Assembly: GCA_017591395.1 (NCBI GenBank)
Contig: WEDG01006452.1
Span: forward strand, 1-64,000
Direction: 5' to 3'
DNA length: 64,000 nt
From: Schistocephalus solidus
Lineage: Eukaryota > Platyhelminthes > Cestoda > Diphyllobothriidea > Diphyllobothriidae
This document shows, one piece after another, positions 12,395 to 23,130 of this stretch. Every line of letters starts with the position of its first letter. Positions within the stretch are counted from its first letter, which is position 1. The notes below the pieces were generated by a model. The model was not told the origin of the DNA, searched no databases, and saw only the letters and a program-made list of their open reading frames with translations. The position numbers were made by a program, and so were the translations under genes.

Positions 12395-12751
12395 ATGCAT
12401 ATAGACCTTCCTACGTCTTATAAGGTCCTGCATCGTTGCGTACATGAAGATCAAGCCAACATGGCCACACCAAACTTAAATAATCCAAGCAGACCCAGCC
12501 TCGTGCCGAACGCACCCGAAAGAGATTCAGAGTTACAAACCTCTTTCAGGCAGATGACGACGCGTAACGCCAGCGGCCGTGTAGCCCACACACATCTGTC
12601 AAGAGGCCGCAACAGCAAATGGAGAGAAAAAATCGATCAGTCCAAGGCCGACTACCTCAGCCACTCAGGCAATTCGTCCTTCACTCCTGTATGGCCCAAC
12701 GGACTCCCCGAGACTGCGACAGAAGGACAATGCGATCCGACGCATGGTTGA
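12395..12751 (+). CDS. Hypothetical ORF, 118 residues
   Basis: This is an ATG-initiated frame of 118 codons with no domain, signal peptide or membrane segment that I can see. The composition is polar (many Asn, Ser, Pro, Arg). It lies in otherwise unassigned sequence and has no visible splice partners. It may be a chance frame. Confidence 0.2.
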   Translation: MHIDLPTSYKVLHRCVHEDQANMATPNLNNPSRPSLVPNAPERDSELQTSFRQMTTRNASGRVAHTHLSRGRNSKWREKIDQSKADYLSHSGNSSFTPVWPNGLPETATEGQCDPTHG

Positions 12752-12829
12752 CGTGGCATAAAATGTCTATTCTTACAGGTCCCCCACCCAGGTGCGGCAA
12801 CAGCCAAGGGTTGAAGCACAAACTATGAT

Positions 12830-14385
12830 TGACTATGATCATGACTTTTAGCCTAACTGCCGACTGTGCTATATGTTCACGGTTAGCTAATGGTGCACTG
12901 ACCTTTACGAAGTTTTGATGCAAAATTCATGGACTCTGAGATTTGACAAATGAAGTGCCTTAAGCTAACAACGAAAGTGCAACCAGGGTGCGGAGAGCTG
13001 AGGCATTGTACACCGATGGTCTTACCGTTGGCCATAAAGCTCAATGACAGAAGTTTGAATTTAAACGAATGTTTGGGGATCCACCAGTACTCACAATTAT
13101 CAGAAATTTCTAATGGTTACTGCTTTGAATGCAACGATTCATGCTCTTAAGTCCGCATTGGTGTAGATGGACCACCTGGGCTACCCAGTCGGAAACGAGC
13201 CCTTGGTATTGGATGTTAGAATGTGCAAATCTGATATGGACGGTTTGCAGTCTTTTGAAGATCGAATCTCGTACCAAAAGTCCTTGAGAATAAAGATTCC
13301 ATAGGCCAGCTCCGGCGAATTGGGCGTTTCTTTTATGGGAACTCTTCAAAGTTGCGCTAACCTTCGTATAACTGAAATACCCCTTTACTGTCATACTTTT
13401 GGTTCCTGTCTACGCGTCAGTACCAGTTGCCGACTGGGGCCATGAGAACACCATCTACTCCAACTTGAAATAACTGTTTTGAGGTCCTCTAGGCGTTACC
13501 TGCTGATTGCTCCTCAAGACCGAAATGGTTGGGCTGGATCAGACGAGTCTTATTGGTCTCTTTGAACTTCGTCTTCGAACAACCAAGAAGGCCTTTTGAG
13601 CTTTGCAGATTCTAAGCATCTGTGTTTCCACAATGATTTTTTGGCCAGTCAGAATGGCCCCGCTTGACTCATTTTAAACATTCTCAGCCGGTTTCATAAT
13701 AATAAGTGAATGCTTAATGTCGAAAGCGGCAGCGTGTGTGAATGAGACTAAATTATATTTCACACACATCCGGAAGTTAGCCTTTTATCCCTGTTCAGAA
13801 GGTCTAGTCTAAGGCACGTTATGACAACCTAACATAGTCCAGATTCGAAGCTCCTAAATATTCTCCAGATCCGAATGAGAAGGCAGTGAAAAATAACCAT
13901 CCGCGAAGTCCTCGGTATGCGAGGCAGCTGAGTTAGTTCTTAAATTCACTTAATGAGGCCGCACTGCCTGAGTCACCGCAAAGACCTTACCTTCTTCCGA
14001 CTAGACAGCTGCAGCCATGTGCACCAACGATGAGGCCTTCGGTCAGCTTATTCGCTGCGTTGGTATGAGATCTTCCACGCCAAATGATCCAGTGGGGTGA
14101 TTTCGATGTTCAAAGCTCGGCAATAGTTATGCTTGGGCCGGATGGTTAGAAAACGAGAAGTTTCCGCAAATCAGTTGCCGGGGCGTAGAGTTAATAAGAT
14201 AGTCTTTACTGTAGCCGCGAGAGTACCGCGGCTCAGAAGACAGCGAAGGCAATTAGTCAACCGAGTGGGCAGCTAACCGTTTCTGCTTTTAGCCAAGGAT
14301 CGTGGTGCGTGCGTGAGAGAGCCTGAGCTGGCCCGCCTAGAACCAATCAATAACGGGAATAATATCGATCGGCGTCAAGTGACTA
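12830..14385. other. No gene seen
   Basis: There is no supported gene between the short ORF and the CR1-like element. The minus-strand frame at 13110-13394 has no recognisable feature. Confidence 0.5.
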
Positions 14386-14405
14386 CAGTTCAGTTCAGTT
14401 CAGTT
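14386..14405 (-). repeat. 3'-terminal (AACTG)4 of the CR1-like element
   Basis: There are four perfect cagtt units on the plus strand, which read as aactg at the 3' end of the element. CR1-type elements commonly end in short tandem repeats instead of poly(A), so this marks the probable 3' boundary. Confidence 0.75.
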
Positions 14406-14628
14406 TTATTAAGAGAAATATAGGCGAAGCCTTTGAGCTCCCCTATTGATGTCAGTGACACTGTAAATTAAAAAGGCTGACATATAATGGACGTTGGACA
14501 AAGGGTTATCTCCCGGACACACTGCAGGGCATCGGACAAACAATTATAAAATAATGTTACTCAGAAATAGGGAGTAGTATGTTATATGACCCGAACATTG
14601 TGGATGGGAATATGTTTCAGGAAATGTG

Positions 14629-15483
14629 TTAGGTTCGGATGTCGTGGTGGTACTTATGGCTGTACTGGTCAAACTTCCGCTTAAAAGTGTCAACGGATGG
14701 GGACATGATTATGTCGGCCGGCAGAGCATTCCAGGCCTTAATCACTCTGTTGGAGAAGAAGAACCTTCTTGTGTCGAGTCTTGCACCTGTCACTCGTAGT
14801 TTAATGGGATGTCCTCGCAAAGTAGTGGTAGTGGCCAGCTCAAAGAAGTCGCCAGATGCAAGGCAACAATCCTGAAGCCGCAGCATTCGAAAGGCTTGTA
14901 TTAAGTCGCCGCGTAGCTGTCTATAGTCCAGAGGAAACAGATCAAGATTAGACAATCGTGTCTCGTAAGGCAGGCAGCTTTGACCTTGAACAAGCTTGGT
15001 TGCACGTCTTTGGACCTTCTCAAGGGTGTTGTGGTCTTTGACAGACCACGGTCTCCAGGCTTGTATGGCAAATTCCAATTGTGGTCGCACGAACATCACG
15101 AAGATCTTATTAAAGCACTCTTTGTCGAACTTTGCAAACGCTCGCTTAATTAGATACAAGCTTGACATGGCAGATTTTGCTACTTTTGAGCAATGGAACG
15201 ATGGCTTCAGTGTGGGCGTGATCCATACTCCTAAATCTTTCTGAGCCTCTACCTCTGGTAGCGGTGTGTCGTCTAGATAGTAAATTCTCTGGTGCCCGGA
15301 GCTGGTTCTGCCGAATCGCAGAATATTGCACTTGGTAGCATTAAATGGGAGGAGCCAGTTGTGCGACCATTCCTCGAGTCGATGCAAGTTCGCCTGTAGA
15401 TTTTCTTCATCAGCTGCGTTGTGGATGAACTTCCAAAGCTTTATATCGTCAGCAAACATGGCATTGTCACAGTCCAAGCCCAC
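14629..15483 (-). pseudogene. CR1-like RT, second half (catalytic FADD box to C-terminus)
   Basis: This frame holds the catalytic box NAMFADDIKLW near its start, then the thumb and C-terminal region (CNILRFGR, LDDTPLPEV, KDLGVWITP, FVRPQLEFAIQAWRP). It is out of frame with the upstream RT half at 15467-16390. Comparison with the related copy at 41213-41497, where the same junction is read in one frame, indicates a one-base insertion near 15482. The last ~240 bp of the element, after the stop at 14629, are 3' UTR. Confidence 0.85.
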
Positions 15484-16390
15484 TTACGCAATCATCAGTG
15501 TATATAAGGAAGAGGATAGGGCCCAGGACGGAGCCCTGAGGAACCCCACTCTCAACCGCCACCTCCGCCGATTGTTGATCGCCAAGACGGACAATCTGAG
15601 ATCGCCCAATCAAGAAGTTTTCGATCCACTTCACAAGCTTGCCCCTTACCCCAATACGGTTGAGTTTGTATAGGAGACGTTGGTGAGGCACGCTATCAAA
15701 GGTCTTCTTGAAGTCTATGTACACTGCGTGCACTACATTTCCTTCATCGACCGCTCGGGTCCATCGTTCCAGACAGTAGAGCAAATTGGTTAAATAGGAC
15801 CTTCCTCTGCGGAATCCGTGCTGCGCTTCAGAGAGAAGATGATGCCACTCCAGAAACTGCATCAGTTCACGTTTGATGATTCGCTCCATAATCTTGCAAC
15901 ATATGGAGGTGAGACTTACCGGCCTGTAGTTATATGCGGAAGCCCGGCTGCCACTTTTATGTATTGGGGAAATCCACGCGGTCTTCCAATCGGGTGGCAA
16001 TTTGCCTGCAGCGAGGGAGGCTTGGAAGAGTAGACACAAGGGTTCTGCCAACTCTACGGCCAACTCCTTCAACAACTTTGCCGGTATTACATCAGGACCT
16101 GGCGATTTGGTTTCGTCCAGCTTCAGTAGTTCCTGCAGAACAATAGGTTCTGTTATGACCACTGAGTCAATTGTCGGGACCTCTTCCACACTATAGTTAT
16201 CAGCGGTTAGATAGGCTTCTCTCGTAAAAACCGACTGAAAGAACTCAGATAGATGCTCAGCCTTTTCTTCGTCCTTGCAAAGTTCGACGCCTTTATCCGT
16301 TTTTAACAAAGGGATGGGGTCTTTATTTCGAGTGCACTGCCTAATGTAGTTGTAGAAGAGCTTCGGGTTTTCTGCTGCACGGTTTATCAA
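15467..16390 (-). pseudogene. CR1-like RT, first half (fingers and palm)
   Basis: Motifs in order are KSPGPDVIPAKLLKEL, WKTAWISPIHKSGSR, YRPVSLTSICCKIMERI, QHGFRRGRS, DFKKTFDSVPHQRLLYKL and GVPQGSVLGPILF. The frame ends by frameshift just before the FADD box. The same frame is open upstream of 16390 without an ATG, as expected for the middle of a polyprotein. The linker between 16390 and 16670 includes basic residues and at least one frame change. The element is non-functional. Confidence 0.88.
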
Positions 16391-16670
16391 GTTACTCTCA
16401 AAACTTTGGCGGGCTTTATAAACCAGGCCTTTTAACCTGTTCCTCTGCGTCTTGTACTTCGTCAGCGATTCAGCGGTCTTTTCCCTGAGATAAGTTTGCC
16501 ATAGCTTTCGCTTGCGGTTTACTTCACTCTTCAGTGTGTTCGTTAGCCACTGGGGCCTGTTGGTGATCTTTTTTTCGAATTAGGACAGTAGTTGGTGATA
16601 AGTCCTTGTAATACGGCCTTAAATTGCAACCAATCCTCGAGAATACACCCGGTGAATGTTTTATTCCAAT

Positions 16671-17537
16671 CTAAATGGCGCACATCAATTTTTCATTTTG
16701 GGTAAAGTCTCCACGCCATAGGTTGCGTTTGACTGTGATGCATCGATCGGGGACAGAGAAGAGTGAATATTCCCATTGTAGGACTACGTGATCACTTTTG
16801 CCCAGCGGGGATAGACAGTTCACAACATCTACGCTGTCACGCGCCTTTGTCAATACAAGGTCCAAACAATTAGCTTGTTGCCCCTCGCGTATTCTGGTCG
16901 GAGACAGGACGTGTTGAGTTAGGAAGCGTTTGTGTATAGCTTCTAGGAGGCGGCGATCGAAGTTTAATTCCGAGCCTAGTGCCGAGCTCAGATTCTAATC
17001 GATATTCGGAGCGTTAAAGTCACCCATAATCATTACTTCGGATCGACTAGCAAACGATTCTAAATCATCTATCAGTCTACTGTCTGACTGTGGATCGTTT
17101 CTTGGTGGTCGGTAGACGGTTAGGATCTCAAGTGCTTGAGACCCCGGCGTTCTGATGGTGAGCCAGATGGCTTCAGTTTCGCACGCGAGCTTTTCCTTTT
17201 TTTCTGACGCGAGCAGGCCATATCTGACATAAGTCAGCACACCTCCACCATGACGTCCTGTTCTATCGTTTCTGAATAACTGAAAACCGGGAATGGCAAC
17301 TTCACGATCGTCCACCTTCGCGGTCAGCCACGTTTCAGTTATGGAGATGATATCTGGTGAAGTTTGGCACACGTATATCTTAAGCTCGTCTAATTTAGGG
17401 AGTAGGCTTTGGGCATTGGTATATAAACATTTTAGTTTATTTGTGTGTTTTAAGCCGGCTATGTCGCTGCCTTCTTTAATTGAGGCAGCTGGACCGACAT
17501 TCGCACAGGATGAGTCCATATTCAAGAGACTTTGCAT
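16671..17537 (-). pseudogene. CR1-like apurinic-type endonuclease domain
   Basis: The first part (16995-17537) has NAQSLLPKLDEL, SITETWL, GGGVLTYVR and GDFNAPNID, the expected endonuclease motifs. An in-frame TAG at 16992-16994 interrupts it just after GDFNAPNID. The second part (16671-16985) continues with LDLVLTKA and GKSDHVVLQW, which contains the catalytic SDH-type motif. The domain nicks the target for target-primed reverse transcription. The stop makes this copy a pseudogene. Recoding at the stop is unlikely but not excluded. Confidence 0.85.
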
Positions 17538-17581
17538 ATTTCCGCAATAGAACTGGATTTTGTGTAGATTGTTGCATTGGA

Positions 17582-18683
17582 TTAGTTGCTCGACCGTGAG
17601 ACTTTTTCAGAATGATGGGCGTCCTCTACAGAAGGGGTTTTTGTATTCGAACAATCACTCCGTCTCTTATTACAAGTCCCTTCTCTCCCTGTTCTTTCAA
17701 GTTCTCCAATTCCGCTTTTAGCGCCCTCCATTTCATTCTCTCTTGTACGGAGTAGTCCTGTTGAAAAAAAACCTCTGTGACCGGGGACTCCCCCTGCTGT
17801 TCGCTCGATTGGAAGGTCTCTCTGAAGTTTTTTTTCCAAAATTACCTTTAAAGGCCTTGATTTATTTCTTAGAAGGTTTGTGTCATCTTTACTATTTAGT
17901 CGGAAAAGTTTAAAAACCCTAATTTTTTCATCCTCTCTTATTATTTCACTCAACCACTCTTGCAAGGCCATGATATCATCATTTATTCTACACCTGGGGA
18001 TTTCGTTGGTTGATTCACGAACCCCATGGACGATTATGCATTGTGACCTGTCCACAGCACCTCTATCCAGGGGGTTCTGTTGAATAATTTGTCTGGCTGA
18101 TGTTGGGGCTTCCCCAATACTGGCTTCAACGTCTTTGGCTTGGGGAGGTATTACCACTGTGGGTCCACTTTGTGTCCTCCATTCGGTGGACAACAGCTCC
18201 TCTATATTTGCCTCTGATGAAGCGCGCGTGGCCTGGAGACTATTTTCGTTAATCATTATCTGTCGTGTTTCGTTTAGTTCGTTCATTGTTATATTTTGAT
18301 CAATTTCATTTTGTACCTTCGATTGCTTTTCTGGTGAGTTTGAAATCATCCCCTTCGGATTTTTGGTACCCGTCCCTGTGGTCTTACCTTTCGCCTTTTT
18401 CTTATTCTTCAGTGTTACTGGAGGCTCTGCGTCACTACTCTTGACTGTTATCTTAGATACCACGTTTTTTATATTTGGGGATTTGTTGTGTAGGTTGCCT
18501 CGTGCTCTACTCCGTGTTATCCTATGCGTTGATGCTGGCAATCGATCCTCTGAAACGAGGGTCTGCTGTATAAAATTCTTCATAATCCTGATTTCTTCCT
18601 CCAGTTGATTTAACTTGGAGGCTAGCGTTTGACAACCGCCACAATAGTTTTCCTGGTACTTTGGTTGTAACCAATTTATAAGG
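17582..18683 (-). pseudogene. CR1-like ORF1, 5' truncated and frameshifted
   Basis: Starting from the element's truncated 5' end, the frame shows a Cys-pair segment (NYCGGCQTL) like the end of a PHD-type finger, then a short heptad-rich helix (LNQLEEEIRIMKNF), a long Lys/Ser/Thr-rich stretch, and a C-terminal block with IIVHGVRES and EKIRVFKLFRL. ORF1 proteins of this class bind the element's RNA. At an A8 run (minus strand, 17828-17835) the frame shifts. The expected C-terminus, with EVFFQQDYS and RMKWRALKAELENL, continues in another frame and stops at TAG near 17630. Nothing upstream of 18685 belongs to the element. Confidence 0.75.
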
Positions 18684-18769
18684 CTTTTAGAGCTGAGTCA
18701 CGCGCGGTGCAGATGATCACCTCGCCTCCCCCTTCACTGTTGAGTTTTATTCGTTTCCAGCGTATGCAA

Positions 18770-18930
18770 TTTTGTATGACCTCCACAATCCAGGAAATAT
18801 CATCGATGTACTGAAAAGACTGCGTAACGAGGCGCCAGGAGAGGACGGCATTTCCGCTGAATTCTCCAAGCCACTGTGGCCACTGGCGCACCAGCTCCAT
18901 GAGGTGATTCAGAAACACTGGACAGATGAG
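18770..18930 (+). pseudogene. RTE-type reverse transcriptase fragment
   Basis: The frame contains IIDVLKRLRNEAPGEDGISAE followed by LAHQLHEVIQKHW, the usual start of an RTE-clade RT (fingers region). It lies in the opposite orientation to the adjoining CR1-like element and stops after about 55 residues. It differs from the RTE-zinc-finger family in wording at this position (SSGKAPGSDAIPPEVYKH), so it represents another RTE lineage. Confidence 0.65.
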
Positions 18931-18949
18931 CTAGACTTTGGTTTTCCTT

Positions 18950-19035
18950 GGGCTTGCTTTTAAGATGAACGATAAACAAAGCACGAGAACGTCATCGACA
19001 CGAGTATCATCAATTGTGCTGTGAAGGATTTTGTC
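18950..19035 (+). repeat. Fragment related to the R2 upstream flank
   Basis: It shares atcgacacgagtatcatc and gtgaaggattttgtcc-type blocks with 8610-8660. Otherwise there is no structure. Confidence 0.5.
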
Positions 19036-20449
19036 CCTGTCATTATCTGGCAATTTCAATGTGTTTGGGCGGGTGTGCGTGCGCGGCTCTGGCGTGTGAA
19101 CCACCCAACCAGATTATGTGTTGGACGTGGAGGTGCCGACCAGATGTTTCCACTGTGACGTATTCTTGAAGTCTACCCTGGCTACTAACAACTGGTAGCT
19201 GCCTGCTTTGTTTACACTGTTGCAGCGAGCTACGCCGGTCATCGCGAGTCGCTATGGCGATTGTTCGACCCGGATTGTACGTCGGCAAATATCATACTTT
19301 TGTATCGATGTCTGCTCTCGCTGTATTACTGTTAGAGGTCTGGTTCACAACAATCTGAGAGCATCTGGTTGGTTGGAAGAATCCCTTCGAAGACCGCCTT
19401 TTGGGTTAGGCTACGCGGCAGAATCGGGCAGTTGGTTTAAATTCACCATAACTATGGATAATCAAATTCCACGCTCATAGCAGGTCGAAAGTAGTTAGCC
19501 CCAAGGACTTATTATTATTCACATTATTATTAATTAGCCAAATAAAACCCTATTTTTTAAGTTTTCGGAAGCAGCTACTTTTTTAAAAGAATTAATATTT
19601 CTAAAGAAGTAAGTACTACTTTTCATTTGTGATTTAAGTTTTAAATTCCACTTAGGTTGTTCATTCTTATTTAAAAACTTTATTATATTCGTTGGTGCAA
19701 CTTTGCAAGTGATTATCAATCTTTCGTAAATTGTAGCATTTTCATGAGTTAGGTCATCTACTGTAGCTATCCCCACGCCAAGGGAAAACAGCGGCAATTT
19801 AGTTAATCAATTAACGAGTATCACTCAGTATATTTGGAGTAAATAACAGAAGCCCTTAAAAACTCCATTGAAATGGTACAGGTATGTATAAAGAATAGTT
19901 AAGATGTAGTTCGTCTTAGTATGCAAAATGTATAGAACTTTTAATGAAGTATAAAGGTTAAAATGTTGCGGAATTTTTGAGATAACTGAGCACAACCTGT
20001 TCACTGCATTCCAACCATTAAATTTTCGTCAGGTTAAGTTAATGTAAATAAAACGAATTAGTATGCTTATATATGTCTCTAATTTATTATATGGAGCGTG
20101 TAAAGTTTGGATTGCCCGTTAACACGTGATTATCCAGGCGTTTATTGAACCCACTCAGGGTAGGAGAATGAACCCGACCTGCACACCGTTTCGATGTGAC
20201 TCAGATCACGGTTCATACATATAAACCTAAACAAAACTGACTAAGTTGGAGTAGAAAAACATACCTCAGAAATGGAATAACGATAAAAAGTTGGGTATAT
20301 ATGAAAGTATATCAATGTGTAACTAAAGTCCTACCCACCTAAACCGAAGGCTGGCGTGAAATCTACGCTGAAGGTAAATACAGTGAAAAGTCGGTCACGA
20401 AAATGGAACCGGTGAACGGTAAGAACGAGGCGAATTGCAATGGCAATGG
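19036..20449. other. No gene seen
   Basis: A GC-richer section (19060-19480) gives way to AT-rich sequence. None of the frames there shows a known domain. Confidence 0.4.
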
Positions 20450-20806
20450 AAGATTAACGGTCGGGGATTTTGGAGGAAGTGGGTAGGAGGAGAGCGTTGC
20501 ACAGGCGAAGGAGCACGCGGTAAGGTGTCGGCTCGGTTTTATCCTTGAGGCAGCTCCGACGGCTCCTCTGCGGCAGCAGCCTTGACCGATGGGTGCTTAC
20601 CACGTCCTCCTTGTCATCGCGCAGTGTCCGGCAGGTTTCATTGTCGCGTAATATTACATAGAACAGTTCTTCGTATGGTGGTTTCAGCGGCTTGCGTGCT
20701 CGGCCCCACTGTAAAAGCACACCAGTGCAGTTGCTTAAGGCTTTTGTATATAAAAATTGGTAAGTGGAACTCAAGGCGCAATAGAATAAATCGAAAGTAT
20801 GAATTA

Positions 20807-21930
20807 CTACAACCAATGAGCAAAATTGTTGGGGCTCGACTCACAACCTCGAGAGGTCGGAAGGATAATCTCGCCTGGCATTTGGAGGTTAACACCAAGC
20901 ACTAATTCAGCTGCGTTGCAATCAAGATCCGACTTAAGGGTCGCGCTTATACCAATGAGCACCTGTGGCAGATTATCAGACCAGTTAGCTGGGTCCTCTG
21001 CGACACGCAGGGCTGTCTTTATCTGGCGGTGGAAACGTTCAGCCATGCCGTTGCCTGCTGGATGGTAGGCCGTCATCCGCCTGCAGAAGTGCACGGAGGG
21101 CATGGAGGAAGGCAAAATTTCGAAATGGACAACTGGGTCAGTCCTAACCAGGACTGTGGCACCAATTATCACGATCCAACGACTGACAGAGCCCTTGAAG
21201 ATAGTGCCTGCCTCCATGTTCGGCAAAGGGTATGGCTTCAACCCAGCTGGTGTACCGATGAACGCAGTTAAGTTGATTGAAACAATTGGATGGGGCCAGG
21301 GAATCGATGATATTTCAGATGCACATTACTTAACCGTGCACGGAACTTTGGGAAAGCGCCAGTTGGATACTTGTTTTGGTGCCAAGCCTTGGTTCGCTGG
21401 CAACACAGGCACCACCGTGCCCAAGCTTTGAGGTCCTTGTTCATGCCAGGCCGGACGACCCTTTCCGTGGGGAGTTTTTGTGGTGCTCAGAGCCCAGGTA
21501 GGGAGAGTCCATGAAGAGTTTGCAACACAGCTCGAGGCGTCAAGATGGACAAGAGTGTGTGATAAAAAGATTTAGATACGTAAATTATTATTGTGTCAGT
21601 AGCGGTGGTCAGAGGAACTTCTGCGAGCAGCAGACCATTAACTGACTTTTTGCTAGGACAACTGACTCGTAGGTGCTCATCCGCCATTGCACAATGTTCA
21701 CTCCAATGTGACACCTAGAGCACAGAGACCGAAGGTCCGGGCCACGCATTCTTGGAACCATCAATATGGCGGTTGTCGGTGGGGAACTGGGAGTGTGGTA
21801 AGCTATCTCCCTCGGGTTATAGTTTTCGGAAGGGAATAAAAGGGCAAAAGTGAGCGTCTTGTGGTCCGCGAAAAGCATGAATACGCGATCGTGAAGAAAG
21901 TGCAGGACCTGCTTCATGGGTAGGCAATTG
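20807..21930 (-). pseudogene. Gypsy-like RNase H and integrase remnants (G1)
   Basis: RNase H is indicated by FLHDRVFMLFADHKTL. The integrase core is indicated by MTAYHPAGNGMAERFHRQ, then WSDNLPQVLIG and CNAAELVLGVNLQMPGE, in family order. Stops and frameshifts separate these pieces. Integrase inserts the cDNA into the host chromosome; this copy cannot function. Confidence 0.8.
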
Positions 21931-22059
21931 GCATGTGATTCATGACCAAAGGTACTGTATCACGTCTCTGTCTGGAATAAAACCAATGGTCTGTTCACAC
22001 CAGCAAGGTGGTCTTGAAGGACTGCGTCTAGGTTACGATAGAAAAGTCTGTCATCAGCG

Positions 22060-22620
22060 TCTGAGAAGGCCAACAATCGGAGTAAACATGGAACTCAAGA
22101 AATTCGAGATAAGGCAAACCGAAAAAGCTCTTGTATATCTTGTTAACGACACCGTACTCGTTAAGGTTGTCAAATTCAAAGGTGAGCTTCAGCTTGGATT
22201 CTTTAGAATTTCGGTGAGCCGCCTAGAGGCCATCGACGAAGGCGTACACAAGCGGCAGATCACAAAAAACTGGCTAATGAACCTCTGGAAAATCTGAGCG
22301 CACTACTGCAAAGGCCGAAGTACATACGGATTTATTCGAAAAAGCTAAATGGAATTATAATTATAATTAAACTAATATTAATTGCAGGTTTTCGGATATC
22401 CTCCAGGGGGACATATATTTGATGGAGGGTGCACACCAGGTCAAGCTTCAAGAAAACCGTTTTGCTGCAAAGGGCTCTGGCGCAATCCTTAAGATGAGGC
22501 ACTGTGCACCGATGGGAAATTGGGCCATTGTGGATTACAGAGGGGACGCCCACGGGCTTCCGGGCGGCCTTAGGATGCCCAGTAGCAGTATATGTTAAAA
22601 CTCCGTCTGCAGGCATCATT
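22060..22620 (-). pseudogene. Gypsy-like reverse transcriptase remnant (G1)
   Basis: Recognisable stretches are VPHLKDCARALCSKTVFLKLDLV and HQIYVPLEDIRK, followed after an AT-rich interruption (22350-22380) by parts of the palm and connection. The segment containing the catalytic YIDD-type box appears deleted. The identical interruption occurs in G2. Confidence 0.7.
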
Positions 22621-22847
22621 CGTCAAGCTCGAGCGAACACAGAATGACCTGAGATAGGGCTTAACATCGTTTTGAACTTCGTTAATGTGAAACTGGTTGT
22701 CGATATTCGGATGTTGATGACGAAGTTCCAGATAAAGGCAAGCGCTATCTATATCCAGGACAGATTAGTTTTAGGAAGTTGTGCAGTGTGTACTGATAGA
22801 TTGTTAATGCGGCGAGCAGCTGGAAATACCGGCAGTCCACTATTGGG

Positions 22848-23080
22848 CCAGAAAATCCCAGCCGAGGATTGCATGAGGGCCATCGGCAATCACAATATCC
22901 ATCAGAGTTGCCCACGAAAATCAAAGGTCAGTGTTAAGAACGGGCTGTCATACTTGGGAATGAGAGAAGAGTTGACAGCTTGGTGATGGAGACCAGGTTT
23001 AGGGCAGTAGCGGTTATCTCGATGAAGCCAAATCCCGCTGAAAGGGCCTCCGGTGTCCAGAAGGAAACTTCCACGAGTCA
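22848..23080 (-). pseudogene. Gypsy-like aspartic protease remnant (G1)
   Basis: The frame pieces show FLLDTGGPFS, equivalent to the usual FLVDTGAEVS active-site motif, and further on IADGPHAILGWDF, equivalent to the family's ILGADFL. The spacing between them fits a retropepsin. Frame changes separate the pieces. This part is not present in copy G2. Confidence 0.65.
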
Positions 23081-23130
23081 GGATATCGCAGACTTAGAAG
23101 GTGCAACTGGAGCCGTAGGATCGAGAGGAA

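Larger units (their letters stand above)
14386..18685 (-). mobile_element. CR1-like non-LTR retrotransposon, nearly full length
   Basis: The order on the minus strand is ORF1, apurinic-type endonuclease, reverse transcriptase, a C-terminal region, and a 3' UTR ending in a short pentanucleotide repeat. Elements of this class copy themselves by nicking the target and reverse-transcribing their RNA at the nick. ORF1 is cut at its 5' end inside a Cys-rich segment, a typical 5' truncation. At least one stop and two frameshifts break the frames, so this copy is inactive. The endonuclease and RT style (YTNAQSLLPKLDEL, DFKKTFDSVPH, GVPQGSVLGPILF, FADD) fits CR1/Jockey elements better than RTE. Confidence 0.88.
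20450..23110 (-). mobile_element. Ty3/Gypsy-like LTR retrotransposon remnant, copy G1
   Basis: The minus-strand order is aspartic protease (about 22848-23080), reverse transcriptase (22060-22620), RNase H (21830-21940), integrase (20820-21700) and an integrase tail with a KPPYEELF segment like the GPY/F module (20550-20750). Many stops and deletions break it, and the RT catalytic box is not recognisable. No LTR pair was found by eye. About 2 kb of it (20750-22740) recurs inverted at 31392-33358. Confidence 0.8.

Noticed and set aside
20582..20905. 107-codon plus-strand frame
   Set aside because: It is antisense to the Gypsy-like integrase tail and has no support of its own.
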